From assembly GCA_030765405.1 (NCBI GenBank), contig JAVCCP010000052.1, positions 1 to 51,137 on the forward strand: 51,137 nt of DNA, given 5' to 3'. The stretch comes from Candidatus Ancaeobacter aquaticus (GTDB lineage Bacteria > Auribacterota > Ancaeobacteria > Ancaeobacterales > Ancaeobacteraceae). The translations under genes and the position numbers were made by a program. Shown in pieces: positions 32,886 to 42,409 of the stretch. Every line of letters begins with the position of its first letter. The first letter of the stretch is position 1. The notes beneath the pieces were generated by a model, which worked only from the letters and a program-made list of their open reading frames with translations, did not search any database and was not told where the DNA came from.

Positions 32886-33883
32886 TTCAATTCTCCTCTT
32901 TTAATCAGCAATTTCTTAATTTCACTATCTCTGAGATAACATCCGTTACAACTTGCAACCTCATGAGCCTTTCCGCACTTATGTTTCTCTCTCAATAAAT
33001 TAAGATACACTGAATTCCAGGCTTGCTTAATCGTAATGTTTTTTACATTTCCAAGACTCAGCTTTCCTCGATCGTCTTCATTACATGGAAGAATAGTTCC
33101 GTCCCACCATACGACCATTCTTTGGAAAAGTTGATGACAAGCCCAATTAGACTGAAAATCTTTGAGACGATTACTTTCTTCCTTTTCTTCCTTAAAATCA
33201 ATTAAACACACCTCATCAGCAATTTGCCCCCAAAAAGAACTATACTGCTCCTTATTTCTTTCAATTTCATCTAGTCTAACAGACTGAACTCTTAAAAATG
33301 GCTTTAAAACACCTTTTTTCTTTTTTAAATCTTGAAGATTTTTGATATTCTCAACAACTCTATCAAAATTGGCTCCAACCCTATTTTTTTCATAGAACTC
33401 CTTATCAGTTCCCTCAACAGAAATAGATATGCGATCTAAACCAGCGTCTATAATACCTAATTGAACTTCTTCATTCAGAAGCATAGCATTTGTATTAAAA
33501 TAAACATCGACAAGCCCAGCTTCCTTAGCATACTTCACCATTTTCAAGATATCTTTATGAAGCAAAGGTTCTCCTCGATCATTAAATTTAACACCATAAA
33601 GCCCATTATTTTTACCTTCATCAATGATTCTTTTCACTAGATCATATTCAATATACCCACGCTTTACTTCACTATTAAAATATGTGGTCGCGCAAAATTT
33701 GCATTTCAAATTGCAGTTATTAGTTACCTCTATATCAATAAATAATGGAAAGTCACTTACTAAATAATTTACAGGATTAGACTCCCATTTCTTTCTATAT
33801 TCACGATAAGTTGAATCATCCTCTTGAGGATTACGCTTTTTTGCAATTGAATGAATATTTGAATTTACGTTAATTCCCATCAT
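32882..33883 (-). CDS. Radical SAM/SPASM protein within the CMP cassette
   Basis: A 333-residue radical SAM enzyme: CNLKCKFC (C-x3-C-x2-C) near residue 57, the GVKFNDRGEPLLH glycine region, RISISVEGTDKEFY, and a SPASM-like C-terminus (ACHQLF, TILPCNEDDRGKLSLGNV, CGKAHEVASCNGC). It probably carries at least one auxiliary iron-sulfur cluster. SPASM enzymes carry out dehydrogenation, epimerisation or bond-forming chemistry on many substrates. Overlap with the cytidylyltransferase gene suggests work on the same pathway. Substrate unknown. Confidence 0.86.
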   Translation of the reverse strand: MMGINVNSNIHSIAKKRNPQEDDSTYREYRKKWESNPVNYLVSDFPLFIDIEVTNNCNLKCKFCATTYFNSEVKRGYIEYDLVKRIIDEGKNNGLYGVKFNDRGEPLLHKDILKMVKYAKEAGLVDVYFNTNAMLLNEEVQLGIIDAGLDRISISVEGTDKEFYEKNRVGANFDRVVENIKNLQDLKKKKGVLKPFLRVQSVRLDEIERNKEQYSSFWGQIADEVCLIDFKEEKEESNRLKDFQSNWACHQLFQRMVVWWDGTILPCNEDDRGKLSLGNVKNITIKQAWNSVYLNLLREKHKCGKAHEVASCNGCYLRDSEIKKLLIKRGELK

Positions 33884-34801
33884 TTACCTTTTAATATCTT
33901 TCAAAGCATTAATTAAATTACAAACAGCGTTTATTTCCATTTCAATTCTGCTCTCACGTGCATACGATCCTATATGCGGAGTTAATATAACATTATCTAG
34001 TTCTGTAAGAGAACCGTAATATGGTTCATCTTTAAAAACATCGAGTGCAGCACCTGCTAAGTCATTATTTTTCAACATATCGTAAAGAACTGCTTCATCA
34101 ATAACTCCACCTCTAGAACAATTTACTATCCAGGTTCCTTTCTTCATAAGAGAAAGTTCATTTTTCCCAATAATCGGCATATTTGTGCTTGATGGGGATA
34201 AATGCAAGCACAAAATATCCGACCACGAACAAATTTCCGGCAAACACAACTGTGTCCCTATGGGATGATTGTTCACTACATTATCACAGTAAGCAATTTC
34301 TGCACCAAAACCATGTAAAAGCTCACCAACTTTTTGACCTATGCGCCCGTACCCGACAATTCCAATGTTTTTACCCTTAACTTGGCTCCCCATTCTTTTT
34401 TCCCATTTTCCAACTCTGATGAGACGATCCATTTGAGGAATTTGTCTCAACAAACCAAATATTAAACCAACTGTTAACTCGGCAACAGCATTTGTTGGAC
34501 CATGAGGTGTATTTAATACTTTTATGCCTCTATTATTAGCTGCACTAATATCCACATTATCAAGACCAACACCACATCTGGATATTACTTTGAGATTATT
34601 TAACCTACCAATAACATCTTTATCCAACTTTTCAGTTCCAGCAATAATCCCTACAACATCATGCCCGAGTTTTATTATTTCAGTATTTATCAATTTTCTT
34701 TTAAAATGGTTTTGAACAACATCATAACCAGCATTGACAAGCATTTCATATGGGCTCATATCATATTCACAAAAAGATGTAAGCGATACTAATATTTTCA
34801 T
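33884..34801 (-). CDS. D-2-hydroxyacid dehydrogenase (SerA-like)
   Basis: A 305-residue NAD-dependent 2-hydroxyacid dehydrogenase. The dinucleotide loop GYGRIG is at 150-155 and the catalytic Arg230, Glu259 and His276 (SRGG, KDEP, TPHIGS) are all present. Length matches the two-domain core of phosphoglycerate dehydrogenase without the ACT regulatory domain. First gene of the cassette; with the aminotransferase and HAD phosphatase it mimics the SerA-SerC-SerB order of reactions (oxidise, transaminate, dephosphorylate). One base separates it from the radical SAM gene. Confidence 0.9.
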   Translation of the reverse strand: MKILVSLTSFCEYDMSPYEMLVNAGYDVVQNHFKRKLINTEIIKLGHDVVGIIAGTEKLDKDVIGRLNNLKVISRCGVGLDNVDISAANNRGIKVLNTPHGPTNAVAELTVGLIFGLLRQIPQMDRLIRVGKWEKRMGSQVKGKNIGIVGYGRIGQKVGELLHGFGAEIAYCDNVVNNHPIGTQLCLPEICSWSDILCLHLSPSSTNMPIIGKNELSLMKKGTWIVNCSRGGVIDEAVLYDMLKNNDLAGAALDVFKDEPYYGSLTELDNVILTPHIGSYARESRIEMEINAVCNLINALKDIKR

Positions 34802-34843
34802 ATTACTCCTTATGTCTTCAATTTTAATTTCAGAAATATTATT

Positions 34844-36406
34844 TTACAATTTATTGTTTACTATATTATTCCTAAACTTACTTATTAATAAATTTCTCGC
34901 TTTATTAATGTCTATCCTTTTCAACCCAAATAATGGCGGATAAATGTAAAATATAATAAATACTATAATAGTATAAACTACACCCGAAATAAGTATACTT
35001 TGTATATATTTACCACTTGATCCTAAAAAAAACTCGACAGAGACTGTCACTAGATATGAAAAAAACAACAAGCACACTAAAGTTAATATCTGATGCATAA
35101 AATATTTCCAAAACGATATTTTAAGGAACTTTGCATTAAAAAATAACTGCACATTAACTACTAAGAATTGTATGACTACCATCTTTACAGCCAATCCAAT
35201 GGCGCCCATATTAAGTCCGCCTAAATTGTTCGGCGCAATTAGAAAATATGTTACAGGCATACCTATTAATAAAAATATAACACCTATATTACGAAACAAT
35301 TGTGTTTGACCGGAAGAATAGAATACCGACGCACTTAATTGACCGTAAGTTTGATGAATTGGGTAAAGAGCCATAATTGTTACCACCCATAAAGCCTCTT
35401 TATACTTATCCCCCCCGAGTATATAAATCACTTTGCTTGCTTGGAATACTATAAAGCATGAAAAAAATGCGGCAATTGAATATAAGACAGGAATGTATGT
35501 ACGAAAGAATATTGCCATTTTACTAATATCATTTTTACCAAAAGAAATTGAAAATTCTCTCATTAATAATGGTGTCATCGCGCTTGTAAAGAGAAAACAT
35601 ACAACTCCTATTTGATACGAGAACCCATAAAAACCCTGCTGCACACTACCACTAAACTTTTCTAACATCCACCTATCCATAACAACACATATTAAAGCCG
35701 CGGATGAATATATAAATAGTGGATGACAATATGTGTAAAAACTTTTTACATGCGATCTTAATGCATCTAATGATATTTTCCAACTATTCTTAGGAAAACA
35801 CTTACTTTGATATATAATTTTTACTACAAGAATTGATAGTAAAAGAAAAATAAAATACTGATAAAGAAAATAATTTACTAAACTCAACTTTCCGGTAAAA
35901 AAAAGTATAGATAAAAACAATAAACCAATAAGCTTCTGAATGATCTTGGCGATTTCTGCTGAAACAGTTAAGCCATATGCATCTGCCATACTGTTAATTA
36001 CTTGCACAACCCACGCAAATAGGCCAAAAAATGCTGCTAAATAAACATATAAAATACTCTGATTTGGCCAGATTCTACTGTCAATTGAAGTTATATTTGC
36101 ACATATGACGAAACCGATTACACTTATCCCTACTAAGATCACCAAACGAAAATAAAACAAGACAAGAGTGTAGTCTTTTTGAGAATTTGAAAGTTTCGTA
36201 TAAAAAGCAGTAGAGCTCCCCATATTAAAAAAATTTGTCAATTGACTGAAGAAATTTGTCAAAAAGCTATAACTTCCATAAGATGATGGGCCAAGCCCTC
36301 TTGCCACAAACGCTTGAGATATTATACCGATGCCAAAGGTTACAATATTTGCGCATATTTTATAAAAATATCTTTTATTAAGTGTATGTTCAGTCTTTAT
36401 ATTCAT
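34844..36406 (-). CDS. wzx: Wzx-type oligosaccharide flippase
   Basis: A 520-residue MOP-superfamily membrane protein with about 12-14 hydrophobic segments. The N-terminal IVTFGIGIISQAFVARGLGPSSYGSYSF is typical for Wzx/RfbX transporters (shown as the ARGLGPSSYG core). It would move undecaprenyl-linked repeat units across the inner membrane. The 186 bases upstream (36407-36592) contain no recognisable gene. Confidence 0.9.
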   Translation of the reverse strand: MNIKTEHTLNKRYFYKICANIVTFGIGIISQAFVARGLGPSSYGSYSFLTNFFSQLTNFFNMGSSTAFYTKLSNSQKDYTLVLFYFRLVILVGISVIGFVICANITSIDSRIWPNQSILYVYLAAFFGLFAWVVQVINSMADAYGLTVSAEIAKIIQKLIGLLFLSILFFTGKLSLVNYFLYQYFIFLLLSILVVKIIYQSKCFPKNSWKISLDALRSHVKSFYTYCHPLFIYSSAALICVVMDRWMLEKFSGSVQQGFYGFSYQIGVVCFLFTSAMTPLLMREFSISFGKNDISKMAIFFRTYIPVLYSIAAFFSCFIVFQASKVIYILGGDKYKEALWVVTIMALYPIHQTYGQLSASVFYSSGQTQLFRNIGVIFLLIGMPVTYFLIAPNNLGGLNMGAIGLAVKMVVIQFLVVNVQLFFNAKFLKISFWKYFMHQILTLVCLLFFSYLVTVSVEFFLGSSGKYIQSILISGVVYTIIVFIIFYIYPPLFGLKRIDINKARNLLISKFRNNIVNNKL

Positions 36407-36592
36407 TATTTTTTATTCTATTTTGCAAATCATTAACTAAAAATACTAGCAATGACTCCTATTCTTAGGGGGAAAACTATCCGCTATTTCCTTCATTTTA
36501 TTTTCGACCTAACTATTCTTAACAACATTATGTAAAGATAACTAAATAGTGAATTTATTAAATTAGCGTCATATTACACGTACTATATATTA

Positions 36593-37753
36593 TTATACAT
36601 ACTCTTTTATGCGATTAGCAAATATCTGCCAAAACTGTGTTTCCGGACTATCACATCTCTTTATATAATCATTCTTATATTTTGAGTAAGCACTTTTATT
36701 TACAATAAGTTCATTTCTAAGAGATTCTTCATAATCATGGTCGATATTGATCTTTATTCCTTGCAGATAATTTACCATTGAATCTACAGATAAAGCCGTA
36801 AAGCTTTTTTCTAATTTATCCGTAGTAAGAAATATTATTGGTTTTTCAAATAAAACGGCATAATTAATAGCAGTACTCGCGTGTGACAATACGAATTTTG
36901 AATCTCTGACTAAGTCTATTGTTTTATTCTTAACAATCCTCCTTCCTCCGAAATAATCAGACTGTTCTTTATATTCAGAGCGAGGATGAGCTGCAATAAC
37001 AACAGTCACACCATATAGTCTCTCAACTACGGAAAAACATTTACAAAGTAACGGATAATATTCATTCGCTGTAATTGGATGCTTCATACCAATACGTATA
37101 AAATCAGGATGAAAAGGAAGATATGAATCAAGAAATACAGCAGTATTTGAATCAACGGAAATTGAATTATTCTTATTTCTTAAATAAATATCATAGTCTA
37201 AAGTATGCCCCCACAATATTTCTGTCTTGTTATTTGTGGGATACTTATAGGATGTTGACTTTTCTCCACCTGCAAGAATTATTGATACAGGAGATATTCC
37301 TAGAAAATAAAAGGGAATTCGTATAAAAATATAATTAAATACTATTAAAAATATACTTTTTTTTGTTTTAGCAATAATAATTCTTTTTCTCTTTACGCTA
37401 TTTATTGGAGGTAAAACAAGTGCCATTAAAACTGCATATTTCAATTTCCTAACTGATAATGCTTTATAGATAGCTAAAGAATTAAAGCAATACCCCACAA
37501 GACATACCACATAACAGTTTTGATCTAAACATAAAATCGCCGAGATTGTATTCTTTTTATTGAAGTATTGAAAATACCCTTTATATTCTTTAATCTCAGC
37601 ATCGATTTCTCGATTACATCCAGGATGCATAAATGGAGTAAAATCCCACACCTCTACAACGAAACCATTATTAATTAATAAATCTATCCCAAATCTATCA
37701 TAATCCCTTTTATTAAATGAGGATTCTACAAAAAATATTACTTTATTAACCAT
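36593..37753 (-). CDS. Putative GT-B glycosyltransferase next to legF
   Basis: A 386-residue protein I cannot assign to a named family. The N-terminus VIFFVESSFNKRDYDRFGID and WDFTPFMHPGC resembles surface-carbohydrate proteins. The C-terminal half has a YLPFHPDF segment, an HP motif in VVIAAHPRSEYKEQ and the serine/threonine motif SHASTAINYAVLFEKPIIF. HP and S/T motifs in this order characterise bacterial sialyl- and polysialyltransferases. Lying directly downstream of legF, it may transfer legionaminic acid. That is inference; a phosphotransferase role is also possible. Confidence 0.5.
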   Translation of the reverse strand: MVNKVIFFVESSFNKRDYDRFGIDLLINNGFVVEVWDFTPFMHPGCNREIDAEIKEYKGYFQYFNKKNTISAILCLDQNCYVVCLVGYCFNSLAIYKALSVRKLKYAVLMALVLPPINSVKRKRIIIAKTKKSIFLIVFNYIFIRIPFYFLGISPVSIILAGGEKSTSYKYPTNNKTEILWGHTLDYDIYLRNKNNSISVDSNTAVFLDSYLPFHPDFIRIGMKHPITANEYYPLLCKCFSVVERLYGVTVVIAAHPRSEYKEQSDYFGGRRIVKNKTIDLVRDSKFVLSHASTAINYAVLFEKPIIFLTTDKLEKSFTALSVDSMVNYLQGIKINIDHDYEESLRNELIVNKSAYSKYKNDYIKRCDSPETQFWQIFANRIKEYV

Positions 37754-37774
37754 TTATCAGCACTTCCATATATC

Positions 37775-38467
37775 TTATTTAGAATATTTTAGATAATACT
37801 CTGCAAGCCTTAAATCAAACATATCATCAATATCAATGCTTTTATCTGCATCCATAAGAAATAATTCAGTTTCGCGCTCGGAAATCAAAGTTTTCTCTCT
37901 TAAAATAAATTCTGTATTGGTTATATATATTGCACCATTAATATGGCAATAATTACCACAAAGCTGTCGCCTATACTTTTTTCTATTGGCGTTCAATACA
38001 AAGCTCCATGAATCATCTCTCAACTCTAAATTTAGGACAGGATTCTCTCTACACTGATGCACGCTAATTAGACTTTTACTGTTTTTTGAAACATACAATT
38101 CTACAGCCTTATCTATGTCTGTAGATTCTCTAAGCGGAGACGTAGGCTGTAAAGTCAAAACGCAATCAGGCATTTGTCTCCCAGTTTTTGAGTACCATTC
38201 TAGCACATCGATTATTGCATCTATTGTTGGAGACTCATCAGTTGCTAATTCTGATGGCCTAACGTATGACACCTTTAAACCTAGCGTCTCACTAAATTCT
38301 ATTATTTCAGGATCATCACTAGATAAAATAATATCATTAACATACTTACTATGTTGAGCTGCTTCAATTGTATATTGTATGAGTGGCTTGCCATTCAAAA
38401 GCACTAAATTTTTTTTAATAATTCCCTTGGAACCACCCCTAGCCGGAATAAACGCTAACACATTCAT
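37775..38467 (-). CDS. legF: CMP-legionaminic acid synthetase
   Basis: A 230-residue NeuA-family cytidylyltransferase with canonical IPARGGSKGIIKKN, LSSDDPEIIEF, RPSELATDESPT and LTLQPTSPLR. Immediately downstream of the complete legionaminic acid pathway, it should activate the nonulosonate as CMP-Leg5Ac7Ac. It has no extra domain. Confidence 0.9.
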   Translation of the reverse strand: MNVLAFIPARGGSKGIIKKNLVLLNGKPLIQYTIEAAQHSKYVNDIILSSDDPEIIEFSETLGLKVSYVRPSELATDESPTIDAIIDVLEWYSKTGRQMPDCVLTLQPTSPLRESTDIDKAVELYVSKNSKSLISVHQCRENPVLNLELRDDSWSFVLNANRKKYRRQLCGNYCHINGAIYITNTEFILREKTLISERETELFLMDADKSIDIDDMFDLRLAEYYLKYSK

Positions 38468-38491
38468 TTAAAACACCTGTTTTGTAGAACT

Positions 38492-39571
38492 TCAAATAGT
38501 TTCTGATTCAAGCATATAACTTTCTGCATTTTTATATTCTTTCCATTGTCCAATGTCAATCCATCCATCATATATCGGATATACAGTTATTTTTTCTTTA
38601 TTTATCAATTTCGAAATTAAGTCGTTCATGTCCATATACTTTCCCTTCTTCAAGTATGATAGAATCCTAGGTTCCATGAGGTATATCCCAGTATTTATCA
38701 CATAATCATGAGTAGGTTTTTCAGATAAATTAATTAGTTTTTCATCTGACATTTCCAAGATACCATATGGTATTTTATGCTCACTATGACTTCCCACTAT
38801 CGTTAAAATAGCATTATGCTCTTTATGCCATTCCAGTACCTCTTTATAATTAATGCCCAGTAATGAATCACAATTAACAACGAAAAATGTATCTTTTAAT
38901 TTATTCTCAAGTAATTGCAAGCCCCCAGCAGTTCCTAAAAATTCATTTTCTTCAACCCAATCAATTAAATAATCGCACATATTCTCTTTAAGAAATAATT
39001 TTATATACTCTTTTTTATAGTTTAAGGTGTACAAAAACTTCCTAAACCCACATGTGTAAAACTTTTCCATTATATGTTCAATAACCGGTTTGTTTCCAAT
39101 TGGTATTAATGGCTTAGGAAAAACTCTTGTAAAAGGATCAAGTCTAACTCCTTTACCTCCTGCCATAATTACAACCTCATTATCAAGAAATGAGTTTGTA
39201 ACTATATGCGTTTTATTTTCCAAAAACTCTGTCCAGAAATATACATCAACAATTTTCCCTGCACCGTTTAAGACTGGTATTTGCTCACATTTGTTTTTCA
39301 CCATCATTTCTTTAACTTTTTGCTCAATATTCTGCATATTGGAGCGTACTGAAGTAAATTTTTTTTGCATGATATTCTCGATACTATCTTGAAACTTTAC
39401 ACCTTTTATTATACCTCTCCTAATATCTCCATCCGTTAGTGTACCAATGAGTTTAAAGTTTCTATTTGTTACAAATAATATTTTTTCAGCAGTCTCCGTA
39501 AGCATTTTCATTGCTTGCTTTAATGTGATATTTGCAGAAACTAATAATCTATCTAATTTATTTTTTTTCAT
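38492..39571 (-). CDS. ptmE: CBS-domain nucleotidyltransferase, PtmE-like (GDP-glucosamine formation)
   Basis: A 359-residue protein with two N-terminal CBS repeats (about 8-118: ILFVTNRNFKLIGTLTDGDIRR) and a C-terminal nucleotidyltransferase domain (VVIMAGGKGVRLDPFTRVFPKPLIPIG, split here as AGGKGVRLDPFTRV). This architecture is that of Campylobacter PtmE, a glucosamine-1-phosphate guanylyltransferase that opens the GDP route to legionaminic acid. Its presence shows that the pathway runs on GDP- rather than UDP-sugars. Confidence 0.85.
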   Translation of the reverse strand: MKKNKLDRLLVSANITLKQAMKMLTETAEKILFVTNRNFKLIGTLTDGDIRRGIIKGVKFQDSIENIMQKKFTSVRSNMQNIEQKVKEMMVKNKCEQIPVLNGAGKIVDVYFWTEFLENKTHIVTNSFLDNEVVIMAGGKGVRLDPFTRVFPKPLIPIGNKPVIEHIMEKFYTCGFRKFLYTLNYKKEYIKLFLKENMCDYLIDWVEENEFLGTAGGLQLLENKLKDTFFVVNCDSLLGINYKEVLEWHKEHNAILTIVGSHSEHKIPYGILEMSDEKLINLSEKPTHDYVINTGIYLMEPRILSYLKKGKYMDMNDLISKLINKEKITVYPIYDGWIDIGQWKEYKNAESYMLESETI

Positions 39572-39585
39572 TTATCCACCATATT

Positions 39586-40749
39586 TTACTGTTCAATATC
39601 AAAGAATTTCTTCTTGAGCAGACTCTCTCCCATATTAATGCTCTTGAGCACCTCTACTATTTGTTTACTGGTATTACCATTACCGTATGGATTTTTTATC
39701 GCCGATAAACTATTCTTAAATTGAGGGGATATTGCAATTTTTATTGCTTCAGCAATATTTTCATCCCTACATCCTTTGACATCAATAACATTGTTTGCTC
39801 GTATCCTCCCCTTTTGCCTGTTTCCTATGTTTACTACCGGCAAATGAAATGATGGCGCTTCTATGATGCCACTCGATGAATTTCCAACCATAATAGATGC
39901 ATATTTTAAGAGTGACAAATAATGCAACTGTCCAATAGACTCTATTATTTTAGTGTTCTTAATCCTTGTTTTTGTATATTCTTCAATGCGCTTTAATATT
40001 ATTCTTCCTTCAGTGTCTGCATTCGGCAAAGAAAAAAGCCAATACATATCCTGATATCTATCCAAAGATTTTAATAAAGCATCTATATGTTGTTTTGCTT
40101 TATTCTTTTCTAATGTCACAGGGTGATATGTTACAATGCCATATTTTTTACCCTCAGGAATGCCAATATTTTTATAAATGCTTCTGTTTTTTAACGGGAG
40201 CTTAACGATATTTTCGATCCCTGGTGCCCCAAAGCAAAAAATATTTTCTTTTCTTTCGCCCATTTGCATGATTCTCTTTCTATATACTTTTGTTGATGCA
40301 AAATGAATATGACTCATCTTTGTAATTGCGTGCCTAAAACTTTCGTCAATAGCTCCTTCCGTTGTTTCCCCTCCATGTATATGAGCAACAGGAATTCTGA
40401 AAGGTACAGCAGCAGACACTGCAGAGAATATCTCAAAACGATCTCCCAAAACGAGAATAATATCCGGTTTAATACGCTCATAAGCATTCCCAAAAAGGAT
40501 CGTACCAAGCCCCATTGATGAAGATATGCTTTGAGGTGTATCTGATGAAAGTAATATTTCTATCTTCTCAGTTATAGGAAATCCATCTTTTTCTATACGA
40601 TTAACTGTTAACCCAAATTCAGGAGATAGATGCATTCCTGTTACCATGAGCTGCAATTTTAACACTGGATCTTTATGTACAGCTTTAATAATACAATAAA
40701 GCAATCCATATTCAGCTCTTGATCCTGTTATTATCGCGATTTTACGCAT
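39586..40749 (-). CDS. legG: Hydrolysing NDP-diNAc-bacillosamine 2-epimerase
   Basis: A 387-residue NeuC/LegG enzyme: IITGSRAEYGLLYCII, VTGMHLSPEFGLT, LVLGDRFEIFSA, HIHGGETTEGAIDE, VTYHPVTLE and GNSSSGIIEAP. Releases 2,4-diacetamido-2,4,6-trideoxymannose while removing the nucleotide. The SRAEYG opening and GETTEGAID loop are diagnostic. Its start overlaps legI by 8 bases. Confidence 0.92.
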   Translation of the reverse strand: MRKIAIITGSRAEYGLLYCIIKAVHKDPVLKLQLMVTGMHLSPEFGLTVNRIEKDGFPITEKIEILLSSDTPQSISSSMGLGTILFGNAYERIKPDIILVLGDRFEIFSAVSAAVPFRIPVAHIHGGETTEGAIDESFRHAITKMSHIHFASTKVYRKRIMQMGERKENIFCFGAPGIENIVKLPLKNRSIYKNIGIPEGKKYGIVTYHPVTLEKNKAKQHIDALLKSLDRYQDMYWLFSLPNADTEGRIILKRIEEYTKTRIKNTKIIESIGQLHYLSLLKYASIMVGNSSSGIIEAPSFHLPVVNIGNRQKGRIRANNVIDVKGCRDENIAEAIKIAISPQFKNSLSAIKNPYGNGNTSKQIVEVLKSINMGESLLKKKFFDIEQ

Positions 40750-41770
40750 GCCTAATATCTTCCCATGTTATTGTGGAATCAGCTGATATATTTTTCCTTA
40801 CTTCCAAGCCAATTACCTCATCTTTGAATTCCGGCAGAATACCATTCCCCGGACGTTTTATTTTAATATCGCTCGAAGACAATATTTCTCCTACTTTTAT
40901 ATCCCTAACTGATACCAAGCTTTTTCTTGCGACAGTCCTAATATCATATTCATTATGCACAGGCTGTTTAATTCCATTTCCAAAAGATACTTCAACATTT
41001 CTTATTGCCTTAATCATAGCATTCAACTCTGTTGGATCAAGAGAGGCTTTATGATCAGGACCTTTCATATTTTTATTAAGGGTAAAATGTTTCTCTATAA
41101 CGGTTGCCCCTGTTACGACTGCAGCAATTGCCACCTCAATCCCAAGCGTATGATCAGAATATCCAACAGGTACACCAAAAGTTGTTTTCATAGTTTTCAT
41201 TGCTAATAGATTAGAATCGCTTGCTGCTGCGGGATAATTTGAAACGCAATGCAATAAAGTCAGCTGTGGTTTTTTGATCTGGCACCCCCAAACTTCATGT
41301 ATCCAGCGTATTGCTTTTTCGACTTCCTCTAAATAAGACATTCCCGTAGAAAGTATGATTGGTTTTGTTTTTGCCGCTATATACTGGATGAGCTGCTTAT
41401 TTGTTATTTCGCCTGACGGTATTTTAAATATTGATACGCCGATGGCATCCAATAAATCTGCTGAAACTTCATCAAATGGTGTAGACATAAAAATAATGTT
41501 CTTTGATTTACAATATTTGGCAAGTTCATTATATGCGTCTTTATCTAATTCAAGTCTCTTCAACATTTCTATCTGTGGTTCATCAACCCCAATATTCTCA
41601 GATTGATACCTAGCCATACCAGCTTTAGCAATTACCAGACTACTAGCTTTAAACGTCTGGAACTTAACAGCATCTGCTCGTGCCTCAACAGCTGCATCAA
41701 TAAGCTTTTTTGCTGTTTCAACAGAGCCGTTATGATTTACACCCGCCTCCGCAATAATGAATGTTCTCAC
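40742..41770 (-). CDS. legI: N,N'-diacetyllegionaminic acid synthase
   Basis: A 342-residue NeuB-family synthase: IIAEAGVNHNGSVETAKKLI, KFQTFKA, MSTPFDEVSADLLD, KIPSGEITN, ILSTGMS and YSDHTLGIEVAIAA. The last 60 residues form the antifreeze-like SAF domain (RKSLVSVRDIKVGE). It condenses the diacetamido-trideoxymannose with phosphoenolpyruvate. The neighbouring LegB, C, H and G specify legionaminic rather than sialic acid. Confidence 0.93.
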   Translation of the reverse strand: MRTFIIAEAGVNHNGSVETAKKLIDAAVEARADAVKFQTFKASSLVIAKAGMARYQSENIGVDEPQIEMLKRLELDKDAYNELAKYCKSKNIIFMSTPFDEVSADLLDAIGVSIFKIPSGEITNKQLIQYIAAKTKPIILSTGMSYLEEVEKAIRWIHEVWGCQIKKPQLTLLHCVSNYPAAASDSNLLAMKTMKTTFGVPVGYSDHTLGIEVAIAAVVTGATVIEKHFTLNKNMKGPDHKASLDPTELNAMIKAIRNVEVSFGNGIKQPVHNEYDIRTVARKSLVSVRDIKVGEILSSSDIKIKRPGNGILPEFKDEVIGLEVRKNISADSTITWEDIRHA

Positions 41771-41771
41771 C

Positions 41772-42407
41772 TTACCTGTACTCCCCTTTTATCACAAAAT
41801 TATCAGGAACATCTTTAGCCACAACGGCACCTGCACCTATAAGTGAATTCTTTCCAACGCGAATACTCTGTATCACTATAGCCCCTGCACCTATAAACGA
41901 TCCTTTACCTACTTCACACCCCCCACAGATAGTTGCTCCTGGAGCTATATGGGTATCTTTTTTAACTATGCAATCGTGCTCAATAATCGCCCCAGTATTT
42001 ACTATACAATTTTCGGATATGAACGAATCAGACTGCACTATCACACCCGTCATTATTTGAACTCCTTCAGCTATATGCGCTGATTGCGACACATGTGATG
42101 ACGGATGAATTAATGCTGGCATCAAAAACCCTTGTTTTTTAAGATTCTCAAATAAATCACTTCTTTTATGATCATTATTTCTAACTGTACCCACCGCGAC
42201 ACAAGCATTTTTAATTCCTTTTACATATTGGTCAGAAACGATATCGTCTCCACCCAAGACATTAACACCGCATACCTCAGAGCCAACTTCTTTTTGAGGA
42301 TCGATAACACCCGCAATTTCATAAATAGCTTGTGCCTTAATTAATTCGATGAGCACTTTTGCATGCCCTCCGCCGCCAACAATTATAATTTTTTCTTGTG
42401 CACTCAT
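41772..42407 (-). CDS. legH: NeuD/PglD-type N-acetyltransferase
   Basis: A 211-residue protein with an N-terminal Rossmann-like domain (IIIVGGGGHAKVLIELI) and a left-handed beta-helix (about 90-205) with the catalytic His in GAIIEHDCIVKKDTHIAPGA. Fits LegH, which acetylates the 4-amino group of the NDP-amino sugar. Only one base separates it from legI and two from legC. Confidence 0.9.
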   Translation of the reverse strand: MSAQEKIIIVGGGGHAKVLIELIKAQAIYEIAGVIDPQKEVGSEVCGVNVLGGDDIVSDQYVKGIKNACVAVGTVRNNDHKRSDLFENLKKQGFLMPALIHPSSHVSQSAHIAEGVQIMTGVIVQSDSFISENCIVNTGAIIEHDCIVKKDTHIAPGATICGGCEVGKGSFIGAGAIVIQSIRVGKNSLIGAGAVVAKDVPDNFVIKGEYR

Positions 42408-42409
42408 AG

